64,000 bases of DNA, taken from Sphingobacteriia bacterium 28-36-52. Lineage in GTDB: Bacteria; Bacteroidota; Bacteroidia; Chitinophagales; Chitinophagaceae. Numbering within the stretch: position 1 is the first letter of the stretch; the number at the start of each line of letters is the position of its first letter. Below are positions 29,301 to 37,658 of the stretch, piece by piece. Both the position numbers and the translations under genes were made by a program. The notes beneath the pieces are model-generated. The model was not told the origin of the DNA, searched no databases, and saw only the letters and a list, made by a program, of their open reading frames with translations. The stretch spans positions 1 to 64,000 of the forward strand of contig NCGN01000003.1 of NCBI GenBank assembly GCA_002281575.1. The letters run 5' to 3'.

Positions 29301-30197
29301 GAAGATCAATATAGGTGCAAACGTGCAGATGGAAGCTATGCATATGTGTACGATAGGGGTTATATTGTAAGAACAAGCAATGGAATTGCCATTAAAATGA
29401 TCGGCTCTACGCAAGACATTAGTAAATTAAAACAAAATGAAATTGAGCTAGCCAAATTAAATGAGCAGCTCATTATTCAGGCAAAAGATTTAGCACTATC
29501 GAATAATGAATTAGAAAACTTTGCTTATGTAGCTTCTCACGACTTACAAGAACCTTTAAGAATGATTAGTAGTTTTCTTTCTCAAATAGAAAAAAAATAC
29601 GGAGAAATATTAGATGAGAAAGGAAAAAAGTACATCTTTTTTGCAGTGGACGGAGCCAAGCGAATGAGACAAATCATTTTAGATTTACTAGAGTTTTCAA
29701 GAGTAGGTAGACAAGAGTTAGATGTGGAAGAAGTAAATATCAGATTGATTATTGATGAAATTCTTGATTTGTATAAAAAACAAATAGAAGAGAAAAAAGC
29801 AATAATTGTTATTGGGAATATGCCCAATATAATCACTTTTAAAGCGCCTATCAGACAGGTTTTACAAAACTTAATTAGCAATGCATTAAAATACCAGCAG
29901 GACAGTATTATTCCTGAAATCAATATTCAATGTGAAAGGGATTATGATTTCTGGAAGTTTAGTGTAAAAGATAACGGTATTGGAATTGAAGAGGAGTACC
30001 ATGATAAAATTTTTGAAATTTTTCAAAGACTACACAACAAAGAAGAATTTAGTGGCACTGGAATAGGCTTAGCCATTGTAAAAAAAATAATTGAAGGTAT
30101 GAGTGGTAAAATATATCTGACCTCTCAAAAAGGAGTTGGAAGTACTTTTTATTTTACCATACCCATTAAACAATTTCAATCAACCAAAAAAGATTGA
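26325..30197 (+). CDS. Soluble multi-PAS/GAF sensor histidine kinase
   Basis: The protein has 1290 residues and no membrane segment. The order is about four PAS domains (10-500), a GAF domain (about 515-665), three more PAS domains (about 675-1040), a HisKA dimerisation helix with phosphorylated His1072 in ASHDLQEPLR, and a HATPase_c domain (about 1165-1285; N box NLISNALKY, G boxes DNGIGI and GTGIGLAI). The fourth PAS has a LOV-like segment GKTPRILQGPKTD, but the flavin-binding Cys position is Pro, so it should not be a photoreceptor. The stop is 2 bases before the next kinase gene. It probably feeds the receivers encoded downstream. Confidence 0.93.
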   Translation: MPTKKNKELLSVAESIAHFGTYEFDLSNQTLICSSGIYAIFEWSLDEPIPSLPSIKEQIHPEDRNHIESALLSTIELGRDLNIELRLLINQKNLHHINLVASIKKDSNGNHIAIIGVIQDITDVKLKEEELVSTQNRLHKILDSSPDIICTLDEDGFFKTVSSACFSILGYLPEEMIDKHYNHFVHKEDFFASQQAFLRFMKGFTITNFENRYITKTGEIIPIIWSAHWDNEEKRMYCVARDATEIKKQEELLVKNEKRYRALVNNASDAILILNKDGHPFYSSPSIYKVTGYTEEEVITLQLLDLIHKEDLKTLLHQYLLAEQKMGETVSADPIRFKNANEDWIVIELTITNLLNDPFIEGMVINFRDVTSREKALSELKLMESVVTNTSDAIIITEAEPFEHPGPKIVFVNEAFCNMTGYAKEEVIGKTPRILQGPKTDKEAVKNMSQAIKKWQKHETTLLNYKKNGDEFWINFTISPIADEKGWFTHWIAIERDVTENKIADLEKTLLAEINQLFLRHNNLTELLNKIVRKILDTEDFCMGEIWLLSASKKTLSLTASAFNNENMRLFFEESIHINHISVNEGLPGIAWEDKKIIYWDNLSENQHFMRREFALKYGLASMYTIPLINGEQVIGVLCLGEPKHHKAKSVSKNLFTQLSHQLAAEIIRKQLEIQLNNIFNSSLDLIIIAGLDGFVKKANPAAKQILEYEAAEIVNLPFTHFIHPADEAITIHEAEKLAKGEIIPYFENRLITKNGNIKWIAWTFTPSKEDNLIYGMGKDITEKKNLEEILTKSNKLARIGSWEININKGTVYWSDITKEIREVEPDFVPTLEAGISKFKEGFHRNTIQKRVEECITNGTPWDEELLIETFKGNWKWVRSIGEGEFLNGKCIRVYGSFQDINDKKKVQQDIIESNERFNLVAKATNDLIWDWDIISGETLRLGKSFFENLGYPQNFTNSNKLLWLELIHPDDLDRVENRRNQVFDDLNQNYWEDQYRCKRADGSYAYVYDRGYIVRTSNGIAIKMIGSTQDISKLKQNEIELAKLNEQLIIQAKDLALSNNELENFAYVASHDLQEPLRMISSFLSQIEKKYGEILDEKGKKYIFFAVDGAKRMRQIILDLLEFSRVGRQELDVEEVNIRLIIDEILDLYKKQIEEKKAIIVIGNMPNIITFKAPIRQVLQNLISNALKYQQDSIIPEINIQCERDYDFWKFSVKDNGIGIEEEYHDKIFEIFQRLHNKEEFSGTGIGLAIVKKIIEGMSGKIYLTSQKGVGSTFYFTIPIKQFQSTKKD

Positions 30198-30199
30198 TT

Positions 30200-32059
30200 A
30201 TGGATAAGGATGAAGAAATAGAGCAATTAAAAAAATTGAATGAACTATTTGAAGAAAGCAATAGAGCAGCCAAAATTGGGGTTTGGGAATTAGATATTGA
30301 AACCAATCATATATTTTGGTCAAATACGACTAAAGTAATTCATGGAGTTGAACCCGACTATATCCCGAACCTTAAAGAAGCATATGAATTTATTAAACCA
30401 GGAAGCAACCTTGAATTAGTTCAAAACCATGTAAACAATGCTATAACAAATAATATTCCTTATAATATTGAAATGCAAATTATCAGAAAAGATGGGGCAG
30501 AAATTTGGACAAGAGCTAGAGGTACACCTGAATTTAAAAATGGGAAATGCATTAGGCTATTTGGTACTTTTCAGGATATCCAAGACCAAAAAGAAAAGGA
30601 AATTGAGCTTATCAACTCAGAATTAAAAATGGGTGCCATTTTCAACAACAATATTGACGCACTTTTTTTAACTAGTCCAATTGACGGCTCCATCTTAAGA
30701 GCCAATAGAGCAGCATCTGAATTATTTGGATATACTGAACAGGAGTTTAACCAAATTGGGAGAAATGGAATTATTGATACTTCTGACCCAAAACTTCCCG
30801 AATTATTAGAAAAGCGAAAAAGAGAAAAACATATTACCACCGATTTAATAGGGATTAAAAAAAATGGAGAACGATTTCCAATAAGAGTTTCATCAGGAAT
30901 TTTTTCAGATTCCCAAGGAAACACTCAAGCAAGCACCTGCATCATAGATATGACCGATATCAAAAACTATCAAAATCAGGTTGAAGAAATTGCAAGAAAG
31001 TTTAAAGGCATATTTCATTCTACATTTCAATTCATTGGATTTTTAACCCCAGACGGCACTTTAACAGAAGCCAACGATTCTGCCATTCAGTTTGCTGGGC
31101 TTCAACCAGCAGACGTTATTGGCAAAAAGTTTTGGGACTGTCATTGGTGGAGGATCTCTGAGCAAACAAGAGCAGAGTTGAAAGCGAATATTGAAAGAGC
31201 TGCTAAAGGGGAATTTGTGCAATATGAGGTAGAAATACTGGGTGCAAATAATACCACCACTACCATATTATTTAACTTAAAGCCATTGTTCAATGAAAGA
31301 AATGAAGTCTATTCCATCATTCCAGAAGGAAGGTTGATCCAAGAAATAGTAGACACGCGCAAAGAATTAATCAGTAAAAACAATGAATTATCTAGATTCA
31401 CTACAATTGTTTCACATGACTTGAAAGAACCATTGAGAATGGTCAGTCAGTTTATGAATAAATTAGAACAAAAATATGCTGGTTCATTAGACGATAAAGC
31501 AAGACAATATATATTTTATGCGGTTGATGGGGCAAGAAGAATGAGTAAAATGATTGATGAATTATTGAATTATTCTAGAATTTCCGAAAAAGATAAAACG
31601 TTTGAAAGAATAAACAGTTTAAACTTACTTGATGATGTTAAGCAAAGTCTTAAACAGATAATTTTGGAAAAAAATGTTTTAGTTGAGATTTCAGAATTAC
31701 CAGAAATTATTGCCATTAAAACCGCAATTCGAATTTTATTTACCAATCTAATCACTAATTGCATCAAATACAGCAAAAGTGATGTTCCACCAATTATTAA
31801 AATAGCTTGTATTGACGACATCAATTATTGGCAATTTTCAGTTTCAGATAATGGAATAGGCATCAATAAAGAGCATCATGAAATGATATTTCAATTATTC
31901 AGTAGATTACATTCAAGAGTTGAATACGAAGGAACAGGTATAGGTTTAGCTACTTGTAAAAAAATTGTAGAGTTGCACCATGGAAAAATATGGGTAGATT
32001 CTGAATTAGATAAGGGTAGTACATTCTTTTTCACCATTAAAAAAAATATTGATGCCTAA
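30200..32059 (+). CDS. Soluble PAS sensor histidine kinase
   Basis: The ATG at 30200 lies 2 bases after the previous stop and gives 619 residues; an upstream TTG is not needed. It has three PAS domains (about 15-125, 130-250 and 255-380), a HisKA helix with His406 in VSHDLKEPLR, and HATPase_c (about 505-615; NLITNCIKY, DNGIGI, GTGIGLAT). No membrane segments are seen, so the cue is cytoplasmic. The last 8 bases overlap the start of the receiver gene, a sign of translational coupling and of a kinase-receiver pair. Confidence 0.93.
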   Translation: MDKDEEIEQLKKLNELFEESNRAAKIGVWELDIETNHIFWSNTTKVIHGVEPDYIPNLKEAYEFIKPGSNLELVQNHVNNAITNNIPYNIEMQIIRKDGAEIWTRARGTPEFKNGKCIRLFGTFQDIQDQKEKEIELINSELKMGAIFNNNIDALFLTSPIDGSILRANRAASELFGYTEQEFNQIGRNGIIDTSDPKLPELLEKRKREKHITTDLIGIKKNGERFPIRVSSGIFSDSQGNTQASTCIIDMTDIKNYQNQVEEIARKFKGIFHSTFQFIGFLTPDGTLTEANDSAIQFAGLQPADVIGKKFWDCHWWRISEQTRAELKANIERAAKGEFVQYEVEILGANNTTTTILFNLKPLFNERNEVYSIIPEGRLIQEIVDTRKELISKNNELSRFTTIVSHDLKEPLRMVSQFMNKLEQKYAGSLDDKARQYIFYAVDGARRMSKMIDELLNYSRISEKDKTFERINSLNLLDDVKQSLKQIILEKNVLVEISELPEIIAIKTAIRILFTNLITNCIKYSKSDVPPIIKIACIDDINYWQFSVSDNGIGINKEHHEMIFQLFSRLHSRVEYEGTGIGLATCKKIVELHHGKIWVDSELDKGSTFFFTIKKNIDA

Positions 32060-32492
32060 AATAAAACCCAACCATGTTTTGTTAGTTGAAGATAATGAAG
32101 GGGATATTTTACTAACAACAGAAGCTTTAGAAGACCGCGATTTAGCTGATAAAATCACTGTAATTAGAGACGGGAAATTAGCTATTGAGTTCTTAGAAAA
32201 TATGGCTATAAAAGACAGTGCTTCTTTACCAGACATCATTTTATTAGATGTAAACTTACCAAAGAAAAATGGGCACCAGGTTTTGCATCATATAAAAGAG
32301 TCTTTGTTATTAAAGCAAATACCTGTTATCATGCTAACAACCTCTTCTTCAGAAAAAGACATAATGGATTCTTATAAAAATCATGCGAATTGCTATATCA
32401 CCAAACCAACGGATGTAGACGATTTTAATAGGGCAATGGAATCCATTGAAAATTTTTGGATGCAAACCGTAACGCTTCCCAACAATCACTAA
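32052..32492 (+). CDS. Single-domain response regulator (CheY/Rcp1-like receiver)
   Basis: From the ATG at 32052 it has 146 residues, all in one receiver domain. Acidic pocket LVEDNEGD (residues 11-18), phosphoacceptor Asp66 in LLDVNLP, conserved Thr/Ser in MLTTSSSE, and Lys in YITKPTDVDDF are all present. There is no output domain, so it acts as a phosphoryl carrier or through protein contact. It overlaps the upstream kinase gene by 8 bases and ends one base before the next gene. Confidence 0.93.
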   Translation: MPKIKPNHVLLVEDNEGDILLTTEALEDRDLADKITVIRDGKLAIEFLENMAIKDSASLPDIILLDVNLPKKNGHQVLHHIKESLLLKQIPVIMLTTSSSEKDIMDSYKNHANCYITKPTDVDDFNRAMESIENFWMQTVTLPNNH

Positions 32493-32493
32493 A

Positions 32494-33504
32494 ATGATTA
32501 AAGACAAAAAGCCATATAATATACTTATAGTTGAAGACAACCCTGGCGATTTCTTGTTAATCTCAGATTACTTAGAAGAGCAGATCAGTAACCCAACTAT
32601 TATTCATACTGTCAATTATAAAGAAACCAAAAAAATATTAGAAAATAGTGAGTCATCAATTGATGTTGTACTATTAGACCTTTCGCTGCCAGACAAGAGT
32701 GGGGAACTCTTGGTAGAAGACATGTTATTATTGTGTAGTCAAATACCAGTAATTATATTAACTGGGTATACCGATATCGATTTTAGTATTAACTCCATTT
32801 CTAAAGGCATTGGCGATTATTTGCTCAAAGATGAACTAAATGCCGACGCCCTTTACAAAAGCATTATATACTGTATTGAGCGTTTAAAGAAAAATAATGA
32901 ATTAACCGAGTCAGAAAAAAGGTACAGCGAACTCTTTCATTTAAGTCCTTTACCCATGTGGGTATATGATATAGATAGCCTTGAATTCTTAGACGTGAAT
33001 GAAGCAGCCCAAAGACATTATGGTTTTACGGAAGAAGAATTCTTAAGTATGACACTTAGAGATATCCGACCTAAAGAAGATTTGCCCTATTTTCATGCAC
33101 AGTTGGATTTGGCAAGAAAACATGCACATGAATATATGTCTGGAGTTTTTAGGCATATTAAAAAGAATGGAGAAATTATTAATGTAGATATTCAAAGCAA
33201 TTTTATCTCTTATAAGGGAAGAAATGCAAGGGTAATATTAGTAAATGATATTACCGAAAGACTTGAATACATCAGTGCTATTGAAACAAAAAACAAAGAA
33301 TTGCAGCATATTGCTTGGTTACAATCACATGTAATTAGAGCCCCAGTTGCTAAAATCATGGGAATTGTGCATTTATTGCAACAATTAAACTTAAGCGAAG
33401 AAGAAAAAGATGGGCTTTTTATAGACCTCGTATCCTGCGCCAAAGAATTGGATACTGTCATTCACGATATTGCCAATAAAACCCATGCTGCAAGATTGAA
33501 ATAA
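32494..33504 (+). CDS. Receiver-PAS protein ending in a histidine-kinase dimerisation helix without ATPase domain
   Basis: The protein has 336 residues: a receiver (about 8-125; Asp62 in LLDLSLP, Thr in ILTGYTD, Lys in LLKDEL), a PAS domain (about 140-260, LFHLSPLPMWVYDID), then a DHp-like helix pair (about 265-330) with His279 in LQSHVIRAP. The chain stops there; there is no HATPase_c domain. It may be a phosphotransfer protein or a kinase partner that is phosphorylated in trans. It is the fourth gene of the signalling cluster and is convergent with the fucosidase gene, 5 bases away. Confidence 0.88.
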   Translation: MIKDKKPYNILIVEDNPGDFLLISDYLEEQISNPTIIHTVNYKETKKILENSESSIDVVLLDLSLPDKSGELLVEDMLLLCSQIPVIILTGYTDIDFSINSISKGIGDYLLKDELNADALYKSIIYCIERLKKNNELTESEKRYSELFHLSPLPMWVYDIDSLEFLDVNEAAQRHYGFTEEEFLSMTLRDIRPKEDLPYFHAQLDLARKHAHEYMSGVFRHIKKNGEIINVDIQSNFISYKGRNARVILVNDITERLEYISAIETKNKELQHIAWLQSHVIRAPVAKIMGIVHLLQQLNLSEEEKDGLFIDLVSCAKELDTVIHDIANKTHAARLK

Positions 33505-33509
33505 GCCAT

Positions 33510-34838
33510 TTATTCCAATTCTAACTGAAATATGGTATTGACAGGGTCTTGCTGAATATTTTTTAAGTAAATGAAAATTCCTTCATTTACTTGCTTGAAA
33601 GTAACATTCATATTGTTCGAAAATAATTTTGCCGATTTTACTTTACCTACTGTATACGGAACAAAAATAAAATCGGAATTCACTTTTTTAAGTACATGTG
33701 CAAATAGGTTTTTTGATTTTGCAGTTAGCACTCCCCATTCTTGTGTTGGAATGATATTTCCTCTAGTTCCTTGAATAGTAGGGGCATATTGCTGCATCCA
33801 TTTACCTAATAATTGAAGGGAATCAATATTCTCCAACTGAATTTTACCATTTGGCATTGGGCCCACATTCAACAAGAAATTGGTATTAAGTGATGCTGCT
33901 TTAACTAAATAATGAACCAAATCTTTTACGGACTTATGAGCATGATCGGTTATATTATATCCCCATGAATTATTCATGGTTTCGCAGGTTTCTAAAGGCA
34001 ATTGATCAGAGGGTTTTTGAAAGCTTAAACCGGTATGATTTTGACCAGGTAAATCTTTTTCAAACATTTGAAAATCTTCTCCTGGCAATGGGTCTAAGTG
34101 ATGATTATTACCTATTAAGCAAGCTGGTTGTAACTGATGGATGAGTTCATAAATTTCATTGTATTTCCAATCGATTCTAGTGCTTCGATCTTTAGAACCT
34201 TCGGGATTGGTTTGGTCCCAATGCCCATCAAACCAAATAGACATGATATCTCCATAATTGGTTAAAAGTTCTGTGAGTTGGGCCTTCATGAACTGTAAAT
34301 AAGAAGCATAGTTACCTCCTGTCTTTCTTCCTGTTCCTTGACCTGTTCTACCGGTTGTATAGGGATAATCCTCTCTAAACCAATCTAAGGTAGAATAATA
34401 TAATCCCAGTTGTATTCCTTGTTTTTTGCACTCTTCAGCCAACTGTTTTAATACGTCTTTTCCGTAGGGGGTATTGGTGATCTTCCAATCACTCTGCTTG
34501 GTATCCCAATTAGAAAAACCATCATGGTGTCTGGTAATAAAAACGATATACTTCATACCAGCCGATTTTGCTGCTCCTACCCATTCAGCTGCATTAAACT
34601 GAGTCGGATAAAATGTCTCTTTTAAAAGCGCATAATCTTTCACTTTGATATTTCTATTCTGCATCACCCATTCACCCGCTCCCAACATACTTGAAACGCC
34701 CCAGTGAACAAACATCCCAAATCGATTGTCTTGAAATTGATTTCTAGCAACCAAATTTTGTGGTGTTGGCTGATATGCTTGCCCAGTCATTTGAATACTA
34801 ATCGCTAATAGAAAAACAAATAAGAAAGTTCTTATCAT
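33510..34838 (-). CDS. Exported alpha-L-fucosidase (GH29)
   Basis: This enzyme hydrolyses alpha-L-fucosyl linkages by a retaining mechanism. The 442-residue protein has a Sec signal (about 1-20). It has GH29 landmarks RFGMFVHWGVSS (39-50), FITRHHDGFSNWDT (100-113) and the nucleophile region SIWFDGHWD, with Asp204 the likely nucleophile. The C-terminal 90 residues form the usual beta domain. It is the last gene of the 42523-33510 operon and overlaps the upstream kinase gene by 4 bases. Removal of fucose fits with the GH109 enzyme in the same operon. Confidence 0.95.
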   Translation of the reverse strand: MIRTFLFVFLLAISIQMTGQAYQPTPQNLVARNQFQDNRFGMFVHWGVSSMLGAGEWVMQNRNIKVKDYALLKETFYPTQFNAAEWVGAAKSAGMKYIVFITRHHDGFSNWDTKQSDWKITNTPYGKDVLKQLAEECKKQGIQLGLYYSTLDWFREDYPYTTGRTGQGTGRKTGGNYASYLQFMKAQLTELLTNYGDIMSIWFDGHWDQTNPEGSKDRSTRIDWKYNEIYELIHQLQPACLIGNNHHLDPLPGEDFQMFEKDLPGQNHTGLSFQKPSDQLPLETCETMNNSWGYNITDHAHKSVKDLVHYLVKAASLNTNFLLNVGPMPNGKIQLENIDSLQLLGKWMQQYAPTIQGTRGNIIPTQEWGVLTAKSKNLFAHVLKKVNSDFIFVPYTVGKVKSAKLFSNNMNVTFKQVNEGIFIYLKNIQQDPVNTIFQLELE

Positions 34839-35875
34839 AATATGACTTTTTTAAATTCAACTTCATGATCCATCAACCGCTCTAATAAAACCGTTTGATT
34901 AATAGCCCTAACTAAATTGTGGTTTTGATAAAGTACTTGATAGTACTTATCATCATTAAAATAATCAGTTAGAAATCTGATGGCCTGCATATAAATCATA
35001 AACTGCGCTGCATAAAAAAAATGCGTTTTCTCAAAAGCAGTTAGTTCATTTTTCATTTCTTTATAGTAGCCTTCTACAATTGCATAATAAAATGAAGGCC
35101 TCACTATGATCTTACTAAGATCTTCCTCATTTTCTGAAACAGGACATAAATAGGTTCGCATCATATCTCCCACGTCACTAATGAAATAGCCTGGCATTAA
35201 AGTATCTAGATCAATGATACATACAGCATGATTTTCCTCATTAAACAAGACATTACTAATTTTAGTATCGTGATGAGTAACCCTTTTTTTAAAAGCAGGA
35301 TTTTTTGTAATGGCTTCGTATTGCTTTACTAAGTAATCTAATTTAACTAAGCGGTTGATTAATGATTGTTCTTCTTTTACCCTTTGGGGGTTCCCTTTTT
35401 GAATGGATTCCAAGAATTGTTTGTACCTAAAAGTTAGATCGTGAAAATGAGGAATGGTCACTTTTAATTTAGTAATGTCAAATCCCCCTAAATAAGCAGT
35501 AAATCTTCCAAACTGTTCCGCCGCTTCAAATGCTTGATGGTTGTTTTCTACTACATTGATGGTATGCGTACCTGCTATAAAAGGGAACAGCCTATGGTAA
35601 CCCTTTCCTGGAATTTTTACGAGCTCTGATCCTTCTAAAGAAAGAATTGGTGCTGGGAATAAATAATGCTGGTAATTTTTCTTTAAATACTGTGCAATAG
35701 CTGCAATATTCTCATGGATGTCTTCGGGATTAGCAAAAACATGGTCATTAATCCTTTGTAGAATATAATTCCCACGAGGAGATTTTACCTTCCAAGTACT
35801 ATTAATGATTCCACTGGTAATTGGCTCTACCACTGAATCTGTTGACAAACCAAATGCTTGTAGAACAGTAATCAT
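34835..35875 (-). CDS. APH-fold sugar kinase, possibly N-acetylhexosamine 1-kinase (NahK/MdsC-like)
   Basis: This is a cytoplasmic phosphotransferase of 346 residues with the aminoglycoside-phosphotransferase/choline-kinase fold. An N-terminal nucleotide-binding part (INSTWKV, YILQRIN) is followed by the catalytic loop HHDTKISN (Asp203, Asn208) and metal site IDLDT (Asp222). Enzymes of this type phosphorylate GalNAc or GlcNAc at C1. Its position between a GH109 alpha-GalNAc-releasing enzyme and a fucosidase makes GalNAc a plausible substrate (inference). Start ATG overlaps the GH109 stop (TAATG). Homoserine-kinase-like or other small-molecule substrates are not excluded. Confidence 0.78.
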   Translation of the reverse strand: MITVLQAFGLSTDSVVEPITSGIINSTWKVKSPRGNYILQRINDHVFANPEDIHENIAAIAQYLKKNYQHYLFPAPILSLEGSELVKIPGKGYHRLFPFIAGTHTINVVENNHQAFEAAEQFGRFTAYLGGFDITKLKVTIPHFHDLTFRYKQFLESIQKGNPQRVKEEQSLINRLVKLDYLVKQYEAITKNPAFKKRVTHHDTKISNVLFNEENHAVCIIDLDTLMPGYFISDVGDMMRTYLCPVSENEEDLSKIIVRPSFYYAIVEGYYKEMKNELTAFEKTHFFYAAQFMIYMQAIRFLTDYFNDDKYYQVLYQNHNLVRAINQTVLLERLMDHEVEFKKVIL

Positions 35876-37227
35876 TAATATTGATCATTTAAAGCAAAAA
35901 CAGGCTTCCGATACATCCATTGACCACCAGTAAAATCAGGAAATTCAACAGTTTGATTGCCCAATTCAATGGATTGTTCACTCAATGGAGTAATAGCACT
36001 CCAAGCGGCCGCATCGTATACATCCATTGGAGTAGGGGTTTGATTTTTTATAGACTCTATAAAAGCATGTATCACAAAAAAGTCCATTCCGCCATGCCCA
36101 GCTCCTGCAGTTTCTTTGCTCCATCTTACCCATAATGGATGGTCGTATTTATCAAACCATTCTTTTTGAGATTCCCATTGATGCGGCTTAGCTGATTTGC
36201 CTTCTATATAAACGGATTTATTCAAATCCATCCAAATGCCTTCCGATCCTTGCACCCTAAATCCAAGTGAATAAGGTCTTGGTAAATTGGTGTCGTGTTG
36301 CAACAGAATGGTTTCCCCATTATTACAATCAATAGAAGTGGTTACTACATCTCCTAACTTAAATTTCACTTTTGCATTGGGGTGATTTTCACCTCCTTTT
36401 TTAACGATATAATCATGCAATCCTTTTGCTTTAGAAGAGAAGGAGCACAAAGATAAAAATCGATTGCCTCTATTAATATTAATGTAATGGGCAATAGGTC
36501 CTATTCCATGAGTGGGATATAAATCTCCGTCTCTATACACAGAATGTGTGGTTCTCCAAGACGCTTCAGAAAATCCTTTCTCACCAAACTCTACTCCTCC
36601 CCCATAAGGACGAACGCCATCATTAAACTTCACTTCTCTTAAATCGTGTTGGTATCCTCCTTGCAAATGAATGATTTCACCAAACAAACCTTGACGTACC
36701 ATGTTTAAAGCAGCCATCACGTCTCTTCTATAACACACATTCTCGAGCATCATGACTTGTGCCTTGTTTTGTTCTGCTGCTTTTACAACATCCCAATGAT
36801 CTTGTAACGTAATACCCAACATTACCTCTGTAGCAACATACTTAATACCTGCATGCAAAGAATCAATGATCATTTCTTTGTGCAATTCCCAAGGCGTTGC
36901 AATAACAACCCCATCTGGCTTTTCTTTTACAATCATTTCCTTCCAAGCCTGGGTACTACCTGTATAAATTTTAGGCATTTTTTTACCAGCCTTCTCAATC
37001 ATTGCTTTAGCAGTAGAAAGCATTTTATCGTTGATATCGCAAATGGCTGTTAAGTCTACATCTTCTCTACGCAATAAAAGATCCAAGTGATTTTGGCCAC
37101 GAAGACCCGTTCCTATTAGCACAATTTTTACCTTATTGGCATTGTTTTTTGCCATCAACATAGATGAAGACAGCATCAAAGCACTTGAAGCTATTGCTGT
37201 TTTTTGAATAAAATTTTTCCGATTCAT
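35875..37227 (-). CDS. GH109-type alpha-N-acetylgalactosaminidase (Gfo/Idh/MocA fold)
   Basis: The protein has 450 residues with an N-terminal export signal (MNRKNFIQKTAIASSALMLSS). An NAD-binding Rossmann domain (about 32-155; VLIGTGLRGQNH) is followed by the alpha/beta substrate domain. ENVCY (Glu162), WRTTH (Arg225) and YPTHGIGP (Tyr237, His240) align, as I recall them, with the active-site residues of the Elizabethkingia GH109 enzyme. HGGMDF and VYDAAAWSAITPLSE are also typical. The enzyme removes terminal alpha-GalNAc by an NAD-dependent elimination mechanism. A generic oxidoreductase remains possible but is less likely given the operon. Confidence 0.85.
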   Translation of the reverse strand: MNRKNFIQKTAIASSALMLSSSMLMAKNNANKVKIVLIGTGLRGQNHLDLLLRREDVDLTAICDINDKMLSTAKAMIEKAGKKMPKIYTGSTQAWKEMIVKEKPDGVVIATPWELHKEMIIDSLHAGIKYVATEVMLGITLQDHWDVVKAAEQNKAQVMMLENVCYRRDVMAALNMVRQGLFGEIIHLQGGYQHDLREVKFNDGVRPYGGGVEFGEKGFSEASWRTTHSVYRDGDLYPTHGIGPIAHYININRGNRFLSLCSFSSKAKGLHDYIVKKGGENHPNAKVKFKLGDVVTTSIDCNNGETILLQHDTNLPRPYSLGFRVQGSEGIWMDLNKSVYIEGKSAKPHQWESQKEWFDKYDHPLWVRWSKETAGAGHGGMDFFVIHAFIESIKNQTPTPMDVYDAAAWSAITPLSEQSIELGNQTVEFPDFTGGQWMYRKPVFALNDQY

Positions 37228-37232
37228 ATCAT

Positions 37233-37658
37233 TTAATTAAGCCACTCAGCATAGGAGTCACTGGTTTCGTAAATTTTCAATTTTCTTAATCTGATTTCTG
37301 TTGGCAGTTCAGCTAATAAAACATTGCGTATATAAAGTAAGATGTTTTCGGCTGTTGGTTCCATCTCCCAGATAATTAAATTTTCGGATGCAGCTGCATG
37401 GGGATGTTCTGCTAAAAAATCTTGTGATAAAATCAGTCGATGATCTAACTGCTCTACAATAATCCTATTTACAATTTTTTTAAGGTCTTTAAAGTCTATT
37501 ACAAAACCTGGTTTGGGTAAATAAGCCATACCATCTGCGTCTGAACCCACAGTCACATGCAATACATAAGAATGCCCATGAATATTTCTGCAATGTCCAT
37601 TATAGCCGTGTATGGCATGCGCTGTTTCGAATCTAAATATTTTAGTTACCTGAATCAT
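37233..37658 (-). CDS. queD: 6-pyruvoyl-tetrahydropterin synthase / QueD family protein
   Basis: From the ATG at 37658 the protein has 141 residues, normal for QueD; a longer frame from 37748 would add an untypical hydrophobic tail. Zinc ligands His14, His27 and His29 and catalytic Cys23 are visible in AHAIHGYNGHCRNIHGHSY, and LDHRLIL and the C-terminal Glu in IYETSDSYAEW fit. It converts dihydroneopterin triphosphate to carboxytetrahydropterin for queuosine, or to pyruvoyl-tetrahydropterin. Its start overlaps the end of the haloperoxidase-like gene by 17 bases. Its place inside a glycan-catabolic operon is odd. Confidence 0.9.
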   Translation of the reverse strand: MIQVTKIFRFETAHAIHGYNGHCRNIHGHSYVLHVTVGSDADGMAYLPKPGFVIDFKDLKKIVNRIIVEQLDHRLILSQDFLAEHPHAAASENLIIWEMEPTAENILLYIRNVLLAELPTEIRLRKLKIYETSDSYAEWLN

